Shown here: positions 52,045-60,623 of the stretch, piece after piece
How the letters are laid out: each line of letters opens with the position of its first letter
Position numbering within the stretch: the stretch's first letter is position 1
Origin: UBA1161 sp002311745
GTDB taxonomy: Bacteria; Planctomycetota; Phycisphaerae; Tepidisphaerales; Tepidisphaeraceae
Length of the DNA stretch: 64,000 nt
NCBI GenBank assembly: GCA_050018415.1
Contig: JBEKAB010000020.1
Location: 1 to 64,000 of the forward strand
Direction: 5' to 3'
Notes under the pieces: model-generated
Told to the model about the DNA's origin: nothing
Databases searched by the model: none
The model's input: the letters and a program-made list of their open reading frames with translations, nothing else
Translations under genes and position numbers: made by a program

Positions 52045-54510
52045 ATGGCTGAGTCACAAATCATCGAGCGTTCCCCGGCGGCGACCGTCATCCGCACCTC
52101 CGGCAATGGACAGTCGCTGACCATCCCCAATCTCCTGCCGATTCTCCCGATCCGCAACATCGTCGTCTTTCCCGGCACCGTGATGCCCCTGAACGTCGGT
52201 CGCCAGAAAAGCAAAAACCTCCTGGACGAGGTGATGCCCGGCGAAAAACTCATCGGCGTCGTCACCCAGAAAAACGCCGAGCTGGAGGAGCCCGGCTTCG
52301 CTGATCTGCACAGCGTCGGCGCGGCCTGCATGATCCTCAAGCTCTTCAAGCTGCCGGATGGCAACCAGTCGATCATCGTGCACGGCTTGGTGCGATTTCG
52401 CCTGCTGGCCGTCGAGCAAAGCGAACCGTTTGTGCTGGGCCGCATCGAGGTGCTGGAGGACATCGTCGTTCCCGGCCCCGGCGTCGACGCCCTGGTGGCT
52501 TCCGTGCGCCAGCAGGCCAATCGCGTCATTGAACTGTCGCCCAACACGCCCGACGAGGCCGCCCAGGTCCTCAACAGCATCGGCACGCCCTCGGCCCTGG
52601 CCGATTTCCTGGCCGCCAACCTCCCGGCCGAAAAGGGCGACATCTCCGAAAAGCAGATGCTGCTGGAAGAGGTCGACGTCGAAAAGCGACTGCGACTCAT
52701 CGCCACGCGCCTGGCCACGCAACTCGACGTGCTGGAGTTGCAAAACAAAATCCAGTCGCAGGTCAAGGAAAACATCGACAAGAGCCAGCGGCGCTACTAC
52801 CTCCAGGAGCAGCTCAAGGCCATCCGCAAGGAACTGGGCGACCAAGAGCCCGGCTCCGGCGGCGAAATCGAAAATCTCCGCACGCGCCTCGAGGCCGCCA
52901 AGCTTCCCGAAGCGGTCATGAAGGAAGCCCTCCGCGAACTCAATCGCCTCGAATCCATCCCCAACGCCTCGCCGGAGTACGGCGTGATCCGCACCTACCT
53001 GCAAATCCTCAGCGAGCTTCCTTGGGCCGTGCAAACCACGGACAAGCTCGACCTGGCCGAAGCCCGCCGAATCCTGGACCGCGATCACCATGATCTGGAC
53101 AAGGTCAAACGCCGCATCATCGAGTACCTGGCGGTGCGCAAGCTCAAGCCGGACGGCGGCGGCGCGATTCTCTGTTTCGTCGGCCCGCCGGGCGTCGGAA
53201 AAACCTCCCTGGGCAAGAGCATCGCCGAGGCCATGGGCCGGAAATTCATCCGCGTGGCCCTGGGCGGCTCGCGCGATGAGGCCGACATCCGCGGCCACCG
53301 CCGAACCTACATCGGCTCCATGCCCGGACGAATCATCGCCGAGCTGCGCAAGGCCGGAACGCGCAATCCGGTCATGATGCTCGATGAGATCGACAAGCTG
53401 GGGGCGGATTTCCGCGGCGACCCCGCCGCCGCTTTGCTCGAAGTCCTCGATCCCGCCCAGAACCACACCTTCACCGATCATTACCTGGACGTGCCCTTCG
53501 ACCTCTCGCGCGTGCTGTTCATCGCCACGGCCAACACCATGGACCCCGTCCCCGGCCCGCTGCGCGACCGCATGGAAGTGATCGAAATCCCCGGCTACAC
53601 CAACAGCGAAAAGCTCCACATCGCGCGGCAATTCCTCGTGCCCCGCCAGCTCGACGCCAACGGCGTCTCGCCCAAGCTCGCCCGCTTCACCGGCCAGGCC
53701 CTCAACTGGATCATCGACGGCTACACGCGCGAAGCCGGCGTGCGCAACCTGGAGCGGTCGATCGGCTCCATCGCCCGCGCCATCGCCGCGGATATCGTCG
53801 AGGGAAAAACCCAAAAGGTCGTGGTCGATCGCGACATGGTCTCCAGGGTTCTGGGCCCGCGTAAATTCGATCCTGAACTGGCCAGCCGAACCAGCGTCCC
53901 CGGCGTCGCCACCGCCATGGCCTACACGCCCTTCGGTGGTGAAATCCTCTTCATCGAAGCCAGTCGAATGCCCGGCAAAGGCGCCATCACCCTCACCGGC
54001 CAGATCGGCGACGTCATGAAGGAATCCGCCACCGCCGCCTACAGCCTCATCCGATCTCGCGCCCAGAGCCTGGGGATCGATCCGCGCCTGCTGGCCGATA
54101 GCGACATCCACATCCACGTCCCCGCCGGCGCCGTTCCCAAGGACGGCCCCAGCGCCGGTGTGGCCATGTTCACCGCATTGGCCTCGCTCATGCTCAACCG
54201 GCCGGTGCGTCACGACATGGCCATGACCGGCGAGATCACGTTGCGCGGATTGGTCCTGCCCATCGGCGGCTTGAAAGAAAAAACCCTGGCGGCCAAGCGC
54301 GCCGGCATCCGTCACGTCATCGTTCCCAAGCGCAACGAGAAGGACATGCCCGAGGTTCCCGAGGAAGTGCGCAAGACCTTGCATTTCCACTTCGTGGAGA
54401 ACATCGACCAGGTGCTGAAAGCGGCCCTCACGCCCGCCACGTCGCGCACGGATTCAAAAGGGCCAAGCTCACGCATCAGGCGCCGTTTGCCCCCCAAGCC
54501 GACTTCCTAA
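52045..54510 (+). CDS. lon: ATP-dependent protease Lon
   Basis: 821 residues, full length. The N-domain begins at about 28 (LPILPIRNIVVFPGTVMPLNVG). The AAA+ module has CFVGPPGVGKTSLGKSIAEA and the Lon-specific GGSRDEADIRGHRRTYIGSM and MLDEIDKLG. The protease domain has the catalytic serine in PKDGPSAGVAMF (about residue 701) and the lysine in LPIGGLKEKTLAAKRAG (about 743). Degrades misfolded and some regulatory proteins in the cytoplasm. Six bases from hsp20, so co-transcribed. C-terminal tail is basic. Confidence 0.97.
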   Translation: MAESQIIERSPAATVIRTSGNGQSLTIPNLLPILPIRNIVVFPGTVMPLNVGRQKSKNLLDEVMPGEKLIGVVTQKNAELEEPGFADLHSVGAACMILKLFKLPDGNQSIIVHGLVRFRLLAVEQSEPFVLGRIEVLEDIVVPGPGVDALVASVRQQANRVIELSPNTPDEAAQVLNSIGTPSALADFLAANLPAEKGDISEKQMLLEEVDVEKRLRLIATRLATQLDVLELQNKIQSQVKENIDKSQRRYYLQEQLKAIRKELGDQEPGSGGEIENLRTRLEAAKLPEAVMKEALRELNRLESIPNASPEYGVIRTYLQILSELPWAVQTTDKLDLAEARRILDRDHHDLDKVKRRIIEYLAVRKLKPDGGGAILCFVGPPGVGKTSLGKSIAEAMGRKFIRVALGGSRDEADIRGHRRTYIGSMPGRIIAELRKAGTRNPVMMLDEIDKLGADFRGDPAAALLEVLDPAQNHTFTDHYLDVPFDLSRVLFIATANTMDPVPGPLRDRMEVIEIPGYTNSEKLHIARQFLVPRQLDANGVSPKLARFTGQALNWIIDGYTREAGVRNLERSIGSIARAIAADIVEGKTQKVVVDRDMVSRVLGPRKFDPELASRTSVPGVATAMAYTPFGGEILFIEASRMPGKGAITLTGQIGDVMKESATAAYSLIRSRAQSLGIDPRLLADSDIHIHVPAGAVPKDGPSAGVAMFTALASLMLNRPVRHDMAMTGEITLRGLVLPIGGLKEKTLAAKRAGIRHVIVPKRNEKDMPEVPEEVRKTLHFHFVENIDQVLKAALTPATSRTDSKGPSSRIRRRLPPKPTS

Positions 54511-54602
54511 ACTCGCCGCAGAGTGGCAATCACCGGTTAGGCCGTCTTCACGCCGCCGTATCCAGCTCATATGTCGCCCCTTTCCCGCGACCATTTGCCC
54601 TA

Positions 54603-54630
54603 TTGATCCTGGCACATCGCCCACTATAGT
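54603..54630 (+). promoter_or_regulatory. candidate sigma-70-type promoter
   Basis: TTGATC (54603-54608), a 16-base spacer and TATAGT (54625-54630), 18 bases before the start of the acyltransferase. Position and match are good, but the predicted leader is very short. Confidence 0.45.
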
Positions 54631-54647
54631 GACGCTGGCAGGAGCCA

Positions 54648-55817
54648 ATGGACGAACTCACCCACTCCGCGGCGCCGTCGCACGGGGCCGCGTCCTTGGA
54701 GCAGGAGGATCTCTCGCCGCTGCAAACGACCGCCGGAAGCGGGGCGACGAGCCATCGCGAGCTTGATGGGGAAACACTACCACAAAGCCAAACCAAGCCG
54801 GGAAACTGGCGACTTGACGACACCGACTTGATGCGGGCAGCGGCCGCGCTGTTAATTTGCAATTCCCATCTCAAGCAATTTTATCCCTTCACGTGGATGG
54901 GGGGAGACGGCCTGCTGGGGAACTCGTTTTTCTTTTTCCTTTCGGGATTCGGAATCGCACTCGCGGCACATTCGCGAAACCAGGGGTTTTTCAGATGGTA
55001 TGGCCGGCGCATCGGGCGCATCTATCCGACCGTCATCTTGGGCGTGATCTTTCTTGAACTACCGATATTCGGTGAGTGGCGGGGAGCGGGTCCTCTGGGT
55101 TATGTCCGCCTGCTGATATGGCCGACGCCGTATTATTTTGTCTCCACCATCATGGTCGTATACGTCTTGCTGTACTGGCTGCTCAAAGCCAAATCGCTGG
55201 CGTTGCATGTCGCGTGCATCGCCGCCATGGCTTGCGTGGCGGTGGGCATTTTCGCTTTCCAAGTTTCACGAATGCGGCCGCATGAGCCGTTGGTGCTCGG
55301 CGAAATGGTGTGGGCCCACAACTTTTACTTCTGCGCGGTGACGCTGCTCGGGGCTTTACTGAGTCCGATCACCCGGCGGCCGGTGAAAACGTTCTGGCGA
55401 GATGTGTCATGCCTCTGCGTGATTTTTGCGATTTATGTTGCCGCGAAGTTCGCCATGGACCACGGGCACGTTCCCCAGGCGGCCCCGTCGCTGCACGTGA
55501 TGGTCGTTGTGATGTGCCTACTGACGCTGCGGGTTTCCGCCGCCGACGAGCTTCACGAGGTATTCCACCGATTCAAATGGCTCGGCGCGTCGGTGGCTTG
55601 GCTCGCTGCACTGACCCTGGCCATCTATGTCGTCCAGTTCTATGTCATGTCATCGCCCACGATCGCGCACTTGCGGCGGCCCGTTAACATACTGGCGTTC
55701 TGGGCGATTACGATTTTTGGGGCGTTCCTGCTGCACAAGGCGGCTGGTTTGGTTTTGCGTTGGCTTGAATCCGCCGCCCAGTGGTTCACTCGCCGCCCAT
55801 CGGTCCACGTCCATTGA
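54648..55817 (+). CDS. acyltransferase family 3 membrane protein
   Basis: 389 residues. A 60-residue hydrophilic N-terminus is followed by about ten membrane helices. FFFFLSGFGIALAAHSRNQGFFRWYGRRIGRIYPTVILG (around 54926-55040) is the recognisable AT3 block with the arginine pair. The family moves acetyl or other acyl groups onto sugars at the membrane (OatA/NolX-type). The usual histidine near helix 1 could be the His in ICNSHLKQFYPF. Probably modifies a surface glycan. AGGAG lies only three bases before the ATG, an unusually short spacing. Confidence 0.82.
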   Translation: MDELTHSAAPSHGAASLEQEDLSPLQTTAGSGATSHRELDGETLPQSQTKPGNWRLDDTDLMRAAAALLICNSHLKQFYPFTWMGGDGLLGNSFFFFLSGFGIALAAHSRNQGFFRWYGRRIGRIYPTVILGVIFLELPIFGEWRGAGPLGYVRLLIWPTPYYFVSTIMVVYVLLYWLLKAKSLALHVACIAAMACVAVGIFAFQVSRMRPHEPLVLGEMVWAHNFYFCAVTLLGALLSPITRRPVKTFWRDVSCLCVIFAIYVAAKFAMDHGHVPQAAPSLHVMVVVMCLLTLRVSAADELHEVFHRFKWLGASVAWLAALTLAIYVVQFYVMSSPTIAHLRRPVNILAFWAITIFGAFLLHKAAGLVLRWLESAAQWFTRRPSVHVH

Positions 55818-55886
55818 CCTCCTATTGCCGGCCGGCCGACTTCGGACGCTTGCGAGGCTGCTGGGTTTGGCCGAGAATCCCGGCCA

Positions 55887-56258
55887 ATGGGCACCGAGTT
55901 CCTTGTCACTCAAATCGAGAAGGCGACGATCGTTGAATTCCAAACGCCTTCCCTCATGGATCCGATGGTGCTGGATGCGATCAGCTCTGATCTGGTCGGC
56001 CTGGTCGATGAGATGGATCGCCGAATCCTCATTCTCGATTTTTCCAGGGTGGAATATCTGTCGAGTCAGGCCATCGGCATCGTCATCACGCTGCACCGCA
56101 AGCTCGCCGCCCTGGCGCACAGCAAGCTGCTTCTGTGCGGCGTCAAGGGCAAGCTGGTCGAGCTGCTTCGCATCACGCGGCTCGACCGCATCCTGACCGT
56201 CAAGCCGACGCAAAAAGAAGCTGTCAACGCCGCGATCTTGGGGTACACTCCACCATGA
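55887..56258 (+). CDS. STAS-domain protein (anti-sigma-factor antagonist-like)
   Basis: 123 residues, one STAS domain. VEFQTPSLMDPMVLDAI, LILDFSRVEYLSSQAIGIVITLHRKL and LLLCGVKGKLVELLRITRLDRIL match SpoIIAA/RsbV. The phosphorylatable serine is present in YLSSQAIG (the usual motif being D-S-S/T-x-x-x). No kinase gene is adjacent. Presumably part of a partner-switching stress circuit encoded elsewhere. Confidence 0.88.
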   Translation: MGTEFLVTQIEKATIVEFQTPSLMDPMVLDAISSDLVGLVDEMDRRILILDFSRVEYLSSQAIGIVITLHRKLAALAHSKLLLCGVKGKLVELLRITRLDRILTVKPTQKEAVNAAILGYTPP

Positions 56259-56279
56259 CCTTTAGCGCTGGAGGACGAC

Positions 56280-56732
56280 ATGTCCAACATTCGCACGGCC
56301 CTGCAATTCAGCGTTTTTCTGGTGAACAAACCCGGTGTGCTGGCTCAGGTGGCTCGCGCCCTGGCTGAGGAAAAGGTCAACATCGTCGCCATGACGCTGG
56401 TGGATTCGCAGGAGCACGGGGTCTTGCGCCTGGTGGTCGAGCAGCCGCAGGCGGCTCGCTCCAAGCTCACCCAGCTCAATCTGCCCATGACCGAGACGGA
56501 GGTGCTGCGTCTGGAACTGCCCAACGCCCCCGGCGCGCTGGCTCACGTCGCCACGCTTTTGGGCCAGAACCACATCAACATCAATTATGCGTATTGCACC
56601 GGCGGCGCCCCCGGCGGCAAGGCCACCGGCATCTTCAAGGTCGCCGACCAGCCCAAGGCCATCAAAATTCTGGAACAGGGCGTCAAGTCGCATCGCGAGC
56701 CCAACCTGCACCGCGGCCGCGGGGCACGATGA
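56280..56732 (+). CDS. tandem ACT-domain protein
   Basis: 150 residues, two ACT domains: FSVFLVNKPGVLAQVARALAEEKVNIVAM (56304-56390) and LRLELPNAPGALAHVATLLGQNHININYAYC. ACT pairs bind small molecules, usually amino acids, and often regulate enzymes; no enzyme domain is attached. GGAGG lies before the ATG at 56280, 21 bases after the STAS stop. Confidence 0.85.
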   Translation: MSNIRTALQFSVFLVNKPGVLAQVARALAEEKVNIVAMTLVDSQEHGVLRLVVEQPQAARSKLTQLNLPMTETEVLRLELPNAPGALAHVATLLGQNHININYAYCTGGAPGGKATGIFKVADQPKAIKILEQGVKSHREPNLHRGRGAR

Positions 56733-56807
56733 ACCCTCGCCAAGGCCGATGACTGCCGTTTACCCGGGTTGTGCGGGTCGCAACGGATAGGACAGGTCCC
56801 CAAAATT

Positions 56808-56836
56808 TTGCTAGGACGAATTCCCTAAGGTAGAAT
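56808..56836 (+). promoter_or_regulatory. candidate sigma-70-type promoter
   Basis: TTGCTA (56808-56813), a 17-base spacer and TAGAAT (56831-56836), 45 bases before the start of the cytidylate-kinase-like gene. Found by eye; not confirmed. Confidence 0.45.
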
Positions 56837-56881
56837 CAATAAGGGGAGCCGTCGGAAGAGACTCATTTCCGGGAGGCTGGT

Positions 56882-57610
56882 ATGGCCTATCAACATGCCG
56901 AATTAGGTGCAACGCTGCGTCCGGTCCTGGCCGCCATCCGATCTCAACCTTTCGTGCACCCCGGCAGCACCGCCAAGAGCGTCGCGCCGTTTGTGACCAT
57001 CAGCCGGTCGGCCGGTGCCGGTGGCAAGCAATTGGCCGAAGCGCTCGTCGACCGGCTCACCGCCATGGACCCAGCAGGCCAGCCGTGGACCAGCTGGGAT
57101 CGCGAACTGGTGGAAAAAGTCGCCGCCGACCACGGCATCTCCCGCGACCTGATCGAATCCATCACGGAAATCAATCGCACCTGGCTCGATCGTTTTTTCG
57201 ATGACATCGCCACCAACTTCGCCTCCAGCCACGCCAGCGAGTTCAAAGTCTACCGCCGCGTGGCTTCCACGATTCGCGCCTTGGCGCAGGCGGGCCACGT
57301 CGTGGTCGTCGGGCGCGGCGGCGTGTACATCACGCGAGACATGCCCGGCGGAGTGCACGTCCGCCTGGTGGCGCCCCTCGAGCAACGCATCGCCAACATC
57401 GCCCACCGTATGGGCTATTCGCACGAACAGGCCGCCAGGTACGTCCGCGACACCGATCGCGCCCGCGAGCATTTCTGCCGCGAACACTTTCTCGGCGAAC
57501 TGTTCGCACCTGAACGGTTCTCCGTCACGTTCAACACGTCGATGCTGAGTACGGACCAGATCGTCGATTGCATCGTGACGCTGCTTAAACCGCCCGGCTC
57601 AGTGCGATAG
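56882..57610 (+). CDS. cytidylate-kinase-like protein (Cytidylate_kin2 group)
   Basis: 242 residues. FVTISRSAGAGGKQLAEALVDRL is a P-loop-like start without the full Gly-x4-Gly-Lys-Ser (Lys is followed by Gln). WTSWDRELVEKVAADHGIS, VVVVGRGGVYITRDM and VRLVAPLEQRIANIAHRM follow the family order. Members bind nucleotides but the substrate is unclear; a true cmk is already encoded at 6780-7448. GGGAGG lies before the ATG. Confidence 0.82.
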   Translation: MAYQHAELGATLRPVLAAIRSQPFVHPGSTAKSVAPFVTISRSAGAGGKQLAEALVDRLTAMDPAGQPWTSWDRELVEKVAADHGISRDLIESITEINRTWLDRFFDDIATNFASSHASEFKVYRRVASTIRALAQAGHVVVVGRGGVYITRDMPGGVHVRLVAPLEQRIANIAHRMGYSHEQAARYVRDTDRAREHFCREHFLGELFAPERFSVTFNTSMLSTDQIVDCIVTLLKPPGSVR

Positions 57611-57815
57611 GTTACCGCCGACATCCCGGTTTCCAGCCGATAATACGCCCCGCCACGCGCCTTTGGTAAGGCCGGCCACCGTCGCCGTCGATCCGGACCT
57701 CCTCGCGAACAAAAACTGCACCGCCGGACTGCAAACAGCGGAGCTTCGCGCCGATGAATAGGAGCGAGCGGCTCAGAGGCGCTTGGTGCGACGCCCGGCA
57801 TCGACGCTCAGTCAC

Positions 57816-58352
57816 ATGTGGGAACGCTGCCCCAACTCAGTCCGATGGCATTTCGTCGGCCCACAAATGGAGCTGATCGAAGGCGGAGTCCGCCCGCTGG
57901 TCTTTCTCATCTCGATGGTGTTTGTCGCCACGGCGGCGCTGCTGCTGCGGGCGGCGCTGGGCCCGTCCAGCCCCGTTTGGGCCAACCCCAACGCCCACAC
58001 CTACACGATGGCCGTCTTCCTCTGCTTCTTCGCCTTTGCCCTGATCGCCATCCCTATCAGCCATCTGTTCCGCCGCGACTGCGCCTACATCAACGCCGCC
58101 AGCGGCGTTGTCGTCCTCTGGCGCCGCATGATCATCCCCGTGCAGTTGCGCACCTACGACCTGCGGCAATACCGCAACGTCGGCATTCGCCGAAAATGCA
58201 CCCGCCGGCGCAGCGTCGACCGCATCCAATACTGTGTCGTTCTGGAAAACTCCGACAGCACTCTTGAGTTGGTCCACCAGATTCAGAGCCAGCTCAGCGC
58301 CGAGCACCTGGCCAAGCGCATCAGCCAGCTCTGTAGCCTGCCCTGCCATTGA
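57816..58352 (+). CDS. two-helix membrane protein of unknown function
   Basis: About 178 residues. Two membrane helices, FLISMVFVATAALLLRAAL and TYTMAVFLCFFAFALIAIP, then a basic cytoplasmic domain (IRRKCTRRRSVDRIQYCV) and a helical C-terminus. No family recognised. The start is uncertain: the ATG at 57816 is used, the ATG at 57867 sits just before the first helix, and a TTG at 57783 is also in frame; none has a good ribosome-binding site. It is the last gene before the tRNA-Gln island. About 200 bases before it (57611-57815) hold nothing recognised. Confidence 0.6.
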   Translation: MWERCPNSVRWHFVGPQMELIEGGVRPLVFLISMVFVATAALLLRAALGPSSPVWANPNAHTYTMAVFLCFFAFALIAIPISHLFRRDCAYINAASGVVVLWRRMIIPVQLRTYDLRQYRNVGIRRKCTRRRSVDRIQYCVVLENSDSTLELVHQIQSQLSAEHLAKRISQLCSLPCH

Positions 58353-58378
58353 CCGAGCCGAAAACGTCGACATGAAAA

Positions 58379-58401
58379 AAACTGGGGAACTAGGATTCGA
58401 A
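58379..58401. repeat. attachment-site repeat, left copy
   Basis: 23 bases identical to 60753-60775, beginning AAACTGGGGAACTAGG. It corresponds to the discriminator, the 3' acceptor strand and part of the T arm of tRNA-Gln. The match stops inside the T loop, and the next bases differ from the tRNA. Confidence 0.8.
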
Positions 58402-58522
58402 GCTACAAGCGTGGTATTTCAAACGCATTGCTCTTGCGATGCAAATGCCCACGCTTCCGTCGTTTGCTAAAAACTTGTATCGCGGTCGCCCTAGACAAAC
58501 ATTTGGCTTGTATTGCCAATCC

Positions 58523-58637
58523 TGCTCCCACTGTGCTCCCAAAAATCACGGGAGCAGAGGCCACTTTTCCAGGTAAATATCCTAATCCGCTGTCCGTTGC
58601 CCATCAAGAGCGACTTTGTTGCTCCCAAATGCTCCCA
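58523..58637. repeat. cluster of TGCTCCCA octamers
   Basis: Direct copies at 58523, 58534, 58620 and 58630, in two pairs spaced 11 and 10 bases (about one helical turn). An inverted GGGAGCA lies at 58550-58556. The cluster lies 120-260 bases inside the left attachment repeat and partly overlaps the 3' end of the gene at 58604. The arrangement looks like protein-binding sites, such as recombinase arm sites. Confidence 0.6.
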
Positions 58638-59137
58638 CAAGAACCCGGTCTCCGACTCTTCGAACTCCCCCGAGCCGAATTGATGTGCCATTCGAGTCTT
58701 GCTGTAACGTAGTCCTCGGCTACGGGATGGCGAATTAAAGCATTCCGCAGAAGCCCGGGGGCGTTGTCGGAAACGAATAACTCATCCCACCAGTCCCCAG
58801 TGATGGGCTGCCGACTCCACTCGTGTTGCAGGTGCCTCGGAAGAGCGACTTGGTTCTGTCCAATGATTTTGTTCCACACTATATCATCGATGCAGCGGAG
58901 TATCTCATCGCTTGGAACCTCTAAACACCAAAGCAGCTTGACGATTCCCGTACACGGGATGTGGTCACGAACGGTGTAGCACCAGACGATCTGGCCGTCT
59001 GGCTGTCCGATCTTGATCCACAACTTGTGGTACGCGTCTTTGACGCCGTTGACGCCTGTATAGTAGGTGGACCTTGAATGGATTACTTTCCCATCCGTCA
59101 ATGAGAAAGAAGGGTCGTGCAAGCTCCAGAGTTTCAT
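58604..59137 (-). CDS. island protein of unknown function (second of a coupled pair)
   Basis: 177 residues; family not recognised. The N-terminal 150 residues look like a compact soluble alpha/beta protein rich in tryptophan (MKLWSLHDPSFSLTDGK, GQPDGQIVWCYTVRDHIP, HEWSRQPITGDWWDELF). The last 25 residues (SSKSRRPGSCGSIWEQQSRS) are low-complexity and run into the TGCTCCCA octamers, so the original C-terminus may have been altered by recombination. No signal peptide or membrane helix. Its ATG overlaps the stop of the upstream gene as ATGA, so the two are translated together. Confidence 0.7.
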   Translation of the reverse strand: MKLWSLHDPSFSLTDGKVIHSRSTYYTGVNGVKDAYHKLWIKIGQPDGQIVWCYTVRDHIPCTGIVKLLWCLEVPSDEILRCIDDIVWNKIIGQNQVALPRHLQHEWSRQPITGDWWDELFVSDNAPGLLRNALIRHPVAEDYVTARLEWHINSARGSSKSRRPGSCGSIWEQQSRS

Positions 59138-60066
59138 CTGAGTCTCGCTGCAAGCTCATTGACACAGTCCTGGAAACTCAGGCGCAGAAAGACCTTTAAA
59201 GCGCCATCCATGATCAAGAACTGGTCGACGGGGTTGGTAGTCCCCGCTAGTTCTGCAATGTTCTGAGCGAGTTTGGAGAAAAGCGTGTTACCGCTGAAAA
59301 TCTCGTTCTCCTCCGGGTAGAGACCACGACATGGGCTGTAATTCAGCTCGGCATCGTTGATCTTGTCATAAAGGTCAGAATGAATTCCGTCCTTCAAGTC
59401 TTGTGGCCAGTGTCCGACCACCGATTCCAGAAACGCCGCGATATAGCTTGGTCCAAGTTCATTCTGCCACCTCTGCCCAATCGCTTCCCCGTGATCCGTG
59501 TAGAACCGGCGATTCGCCAGATGCATAAAAAAATAGAAGAATTCGCAGTTGATAAGGAATTGTTTCTTGGACCGAGCCTTTTCGTCATCCGCTTTGATGA
59601 ATTGTTCAGCCTTCTTAAAGCAAAGGTGAGCGGCGGTGAGAATCACCAACTTGAAGGCTTCATTAGCCCGGCTCTCTGGGAGACTGTCCTGTACTACCGC
59701 ATCGATTGCCTGACGAAACTCCTTGATTTGTTCTTTAATCGGTAGGTCCTCTACCTCATTCGTGACCGCTTTCCTTCGGGCCCGCCAAGCATGGAATTCG
59801 CCCCCCGGCGAGCATTTGGTGAAATAGCTGTTTAGCAAAGACTCGTAGTCCGGCGCGGCGCAGAACCAAGCCGCCGCTGTTTGCGCACACGGATTGGCCG
59901 CAAATCGTTCCCAACCTTGGACGAATTCTGTCTTGTAGGCTACCTTTGCTCCGTGCTTGGCCGCATCCTCATTTGCGATTCGGAAAAAATCTGCGAATTC
60001 GTCGCGAGCGAGCTTGAAGTCACAGCCCTTGGGGAGAGTCGGTATCGTTTTTGTGAAGGGCCACAC
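59134..60066 (-). CDS. island protein of unknown function (first of a coupled pair)
   Basis: 310 residues; family not recognised. Mostly helical and soluble: FKLARDEFADFFRIANEDAA, EQIKEFRQAIDAVVQDSL, then a region rich in Phe and Tyr (CEFFYFFMHLANRRFYTDHG). Starts with GTG at 60066 (N-terminus MWPFTKTIP). No nuclease, ATPase or helix-turn-helix motif could be found by eye. The 4-base overlap with the next gene suggests equal production and possibly a complex. As cargo of a tRNA-borne island, a defence or toxin-type role is possible, but nothing in the residues shows it. Confidence 0.7.
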   Translation of the reverse strand: MWPFTKTIPTLPKGCDFKLARDEFADFFRIANEDAAKHGAKVAYKTEFVQGWERFAANPCAQTAAAWFCAAPDYESLLNSYFTKCSPGGEFHAWRARRKAVTNEVEDLPIKEQIKEFRQAIDAVVQDSLPESRANEAFKLVILTAAHLCFKKAEQFIKADDEKARSKKQFLINCEFFYFFMHLANRRFYTDHGEAIGQRWQNELGPSYIAAFLESVVGHWPQDLKDGIHSDLYDKINDAELNYSPCRGLYPEENEIFSGNTLFSKLAQNIAELAGTTNPVDQFLIMDGALKVFLRLSFQDCVNELAARLR

Positions 60067-60387
60067 GAAATTTCTTTCTGCGGGCTGGAAACCGTGTCGA
60101 GAACTAGCGACGGGCTGTCCTGCGGAAATTATCGGCTAGTTCGGGGCATGAGTCGCGTACGGTCAAACAGCTCGCAGTATCGTCACAAGGGGACATTTCA
60201 GGGCTGCTGTCGTAGCATAATCGTGGAAGCGGTGATCTGAGGAGAATGCATGCTCGTGAAGTGCTGTCCGATAAGTTCCTCATGATAGAGGCGAGGTCGG
60301 ACAAGGCGGGCTGCGAAGGACGGTTAAAGGCCGCTGTATTGTCGGCGGAAGGATATCCACACCCCGTCGCTGTTACGCCGTGTTACA
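60067..60387. other. divergent spacer inside the island
   Basis: 321 bases between the coupled pair (-) and the small ribbon-helix-helix-like gene (+). Short frames here have no coding character. It must carry the promoters of both sides; no confident -35/-10 pair or operator palindrome was identified. Confidence 0.35.
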
Positions 60388-60582
60388 ATGCGCTTGTTCA
60401 ATCACCCCCCTGCCCCTGTGCCATCTCAAAGCCCTAAACGCAAAAAGTTTTACACCGGCGTCGCCCTCGAATTTGATGTTGTCGAGTATGTCGATCGGGT
60501 TGCTCGCGATTTGGGTTGGACGCGGAGTCTGGCGCTGAATTTTCTGCTGCGTGATTACGCCCGGCGCTTCGCAGGGTCATAA
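60388..60582 (+). CDS. small ribbon-helix-helix-like protein (possible CopG/Arc-type regulator)
   Basis: 64 residues. After a Pro-rich start comes KRKKFYTGVALEFDVVEYVD, then RVARDLGWTRSLALNFLLRDYARR: a short strand followed by two helices with the Gly-x-Ser/Thr-Arg-Ser turn, as in RHH DNA-binding proteins. The call is by pattern only. No good ribosome-binding site precedes the ATG at 60388. Transcribed away from the unknown pair, so it could be its regulator, or half of a toxin-antitoxin pair whose partner is not visible. Confidence 0.55.
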   Translation: MRLFNHPPAPVPSQSPKRKKFYTGVALEFDVVEYVDRVARDLGWTRSLALNFLLRDYARRFAGS

Positions 60583-60623
60583 AGGGGTCACATCCCCATC
60601 TGTCCCCGGCCGTAGGCCGAACC

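Noticed and set aside
52054..54390. 778-codon open frame opposite lon
   Set aside because: It lies wholly antisense to an intact Lon gene; low-complexity His/Gly/Ala/Asp content is the mirror of GC-rich codons. No domain recognised.
58234..58470. Short + frame crossing the left attachment repeat
   Set aside because: Overlaps the end of the membrane-protein gene and encodes tRNA-derived bases; it is a by-product of the insertion.
59380..59745. 121-codon + frame inside the island
   Set aside because: Antisense to the 310-residue gene, whose frame continues on both sides and is coupled to the next gene.
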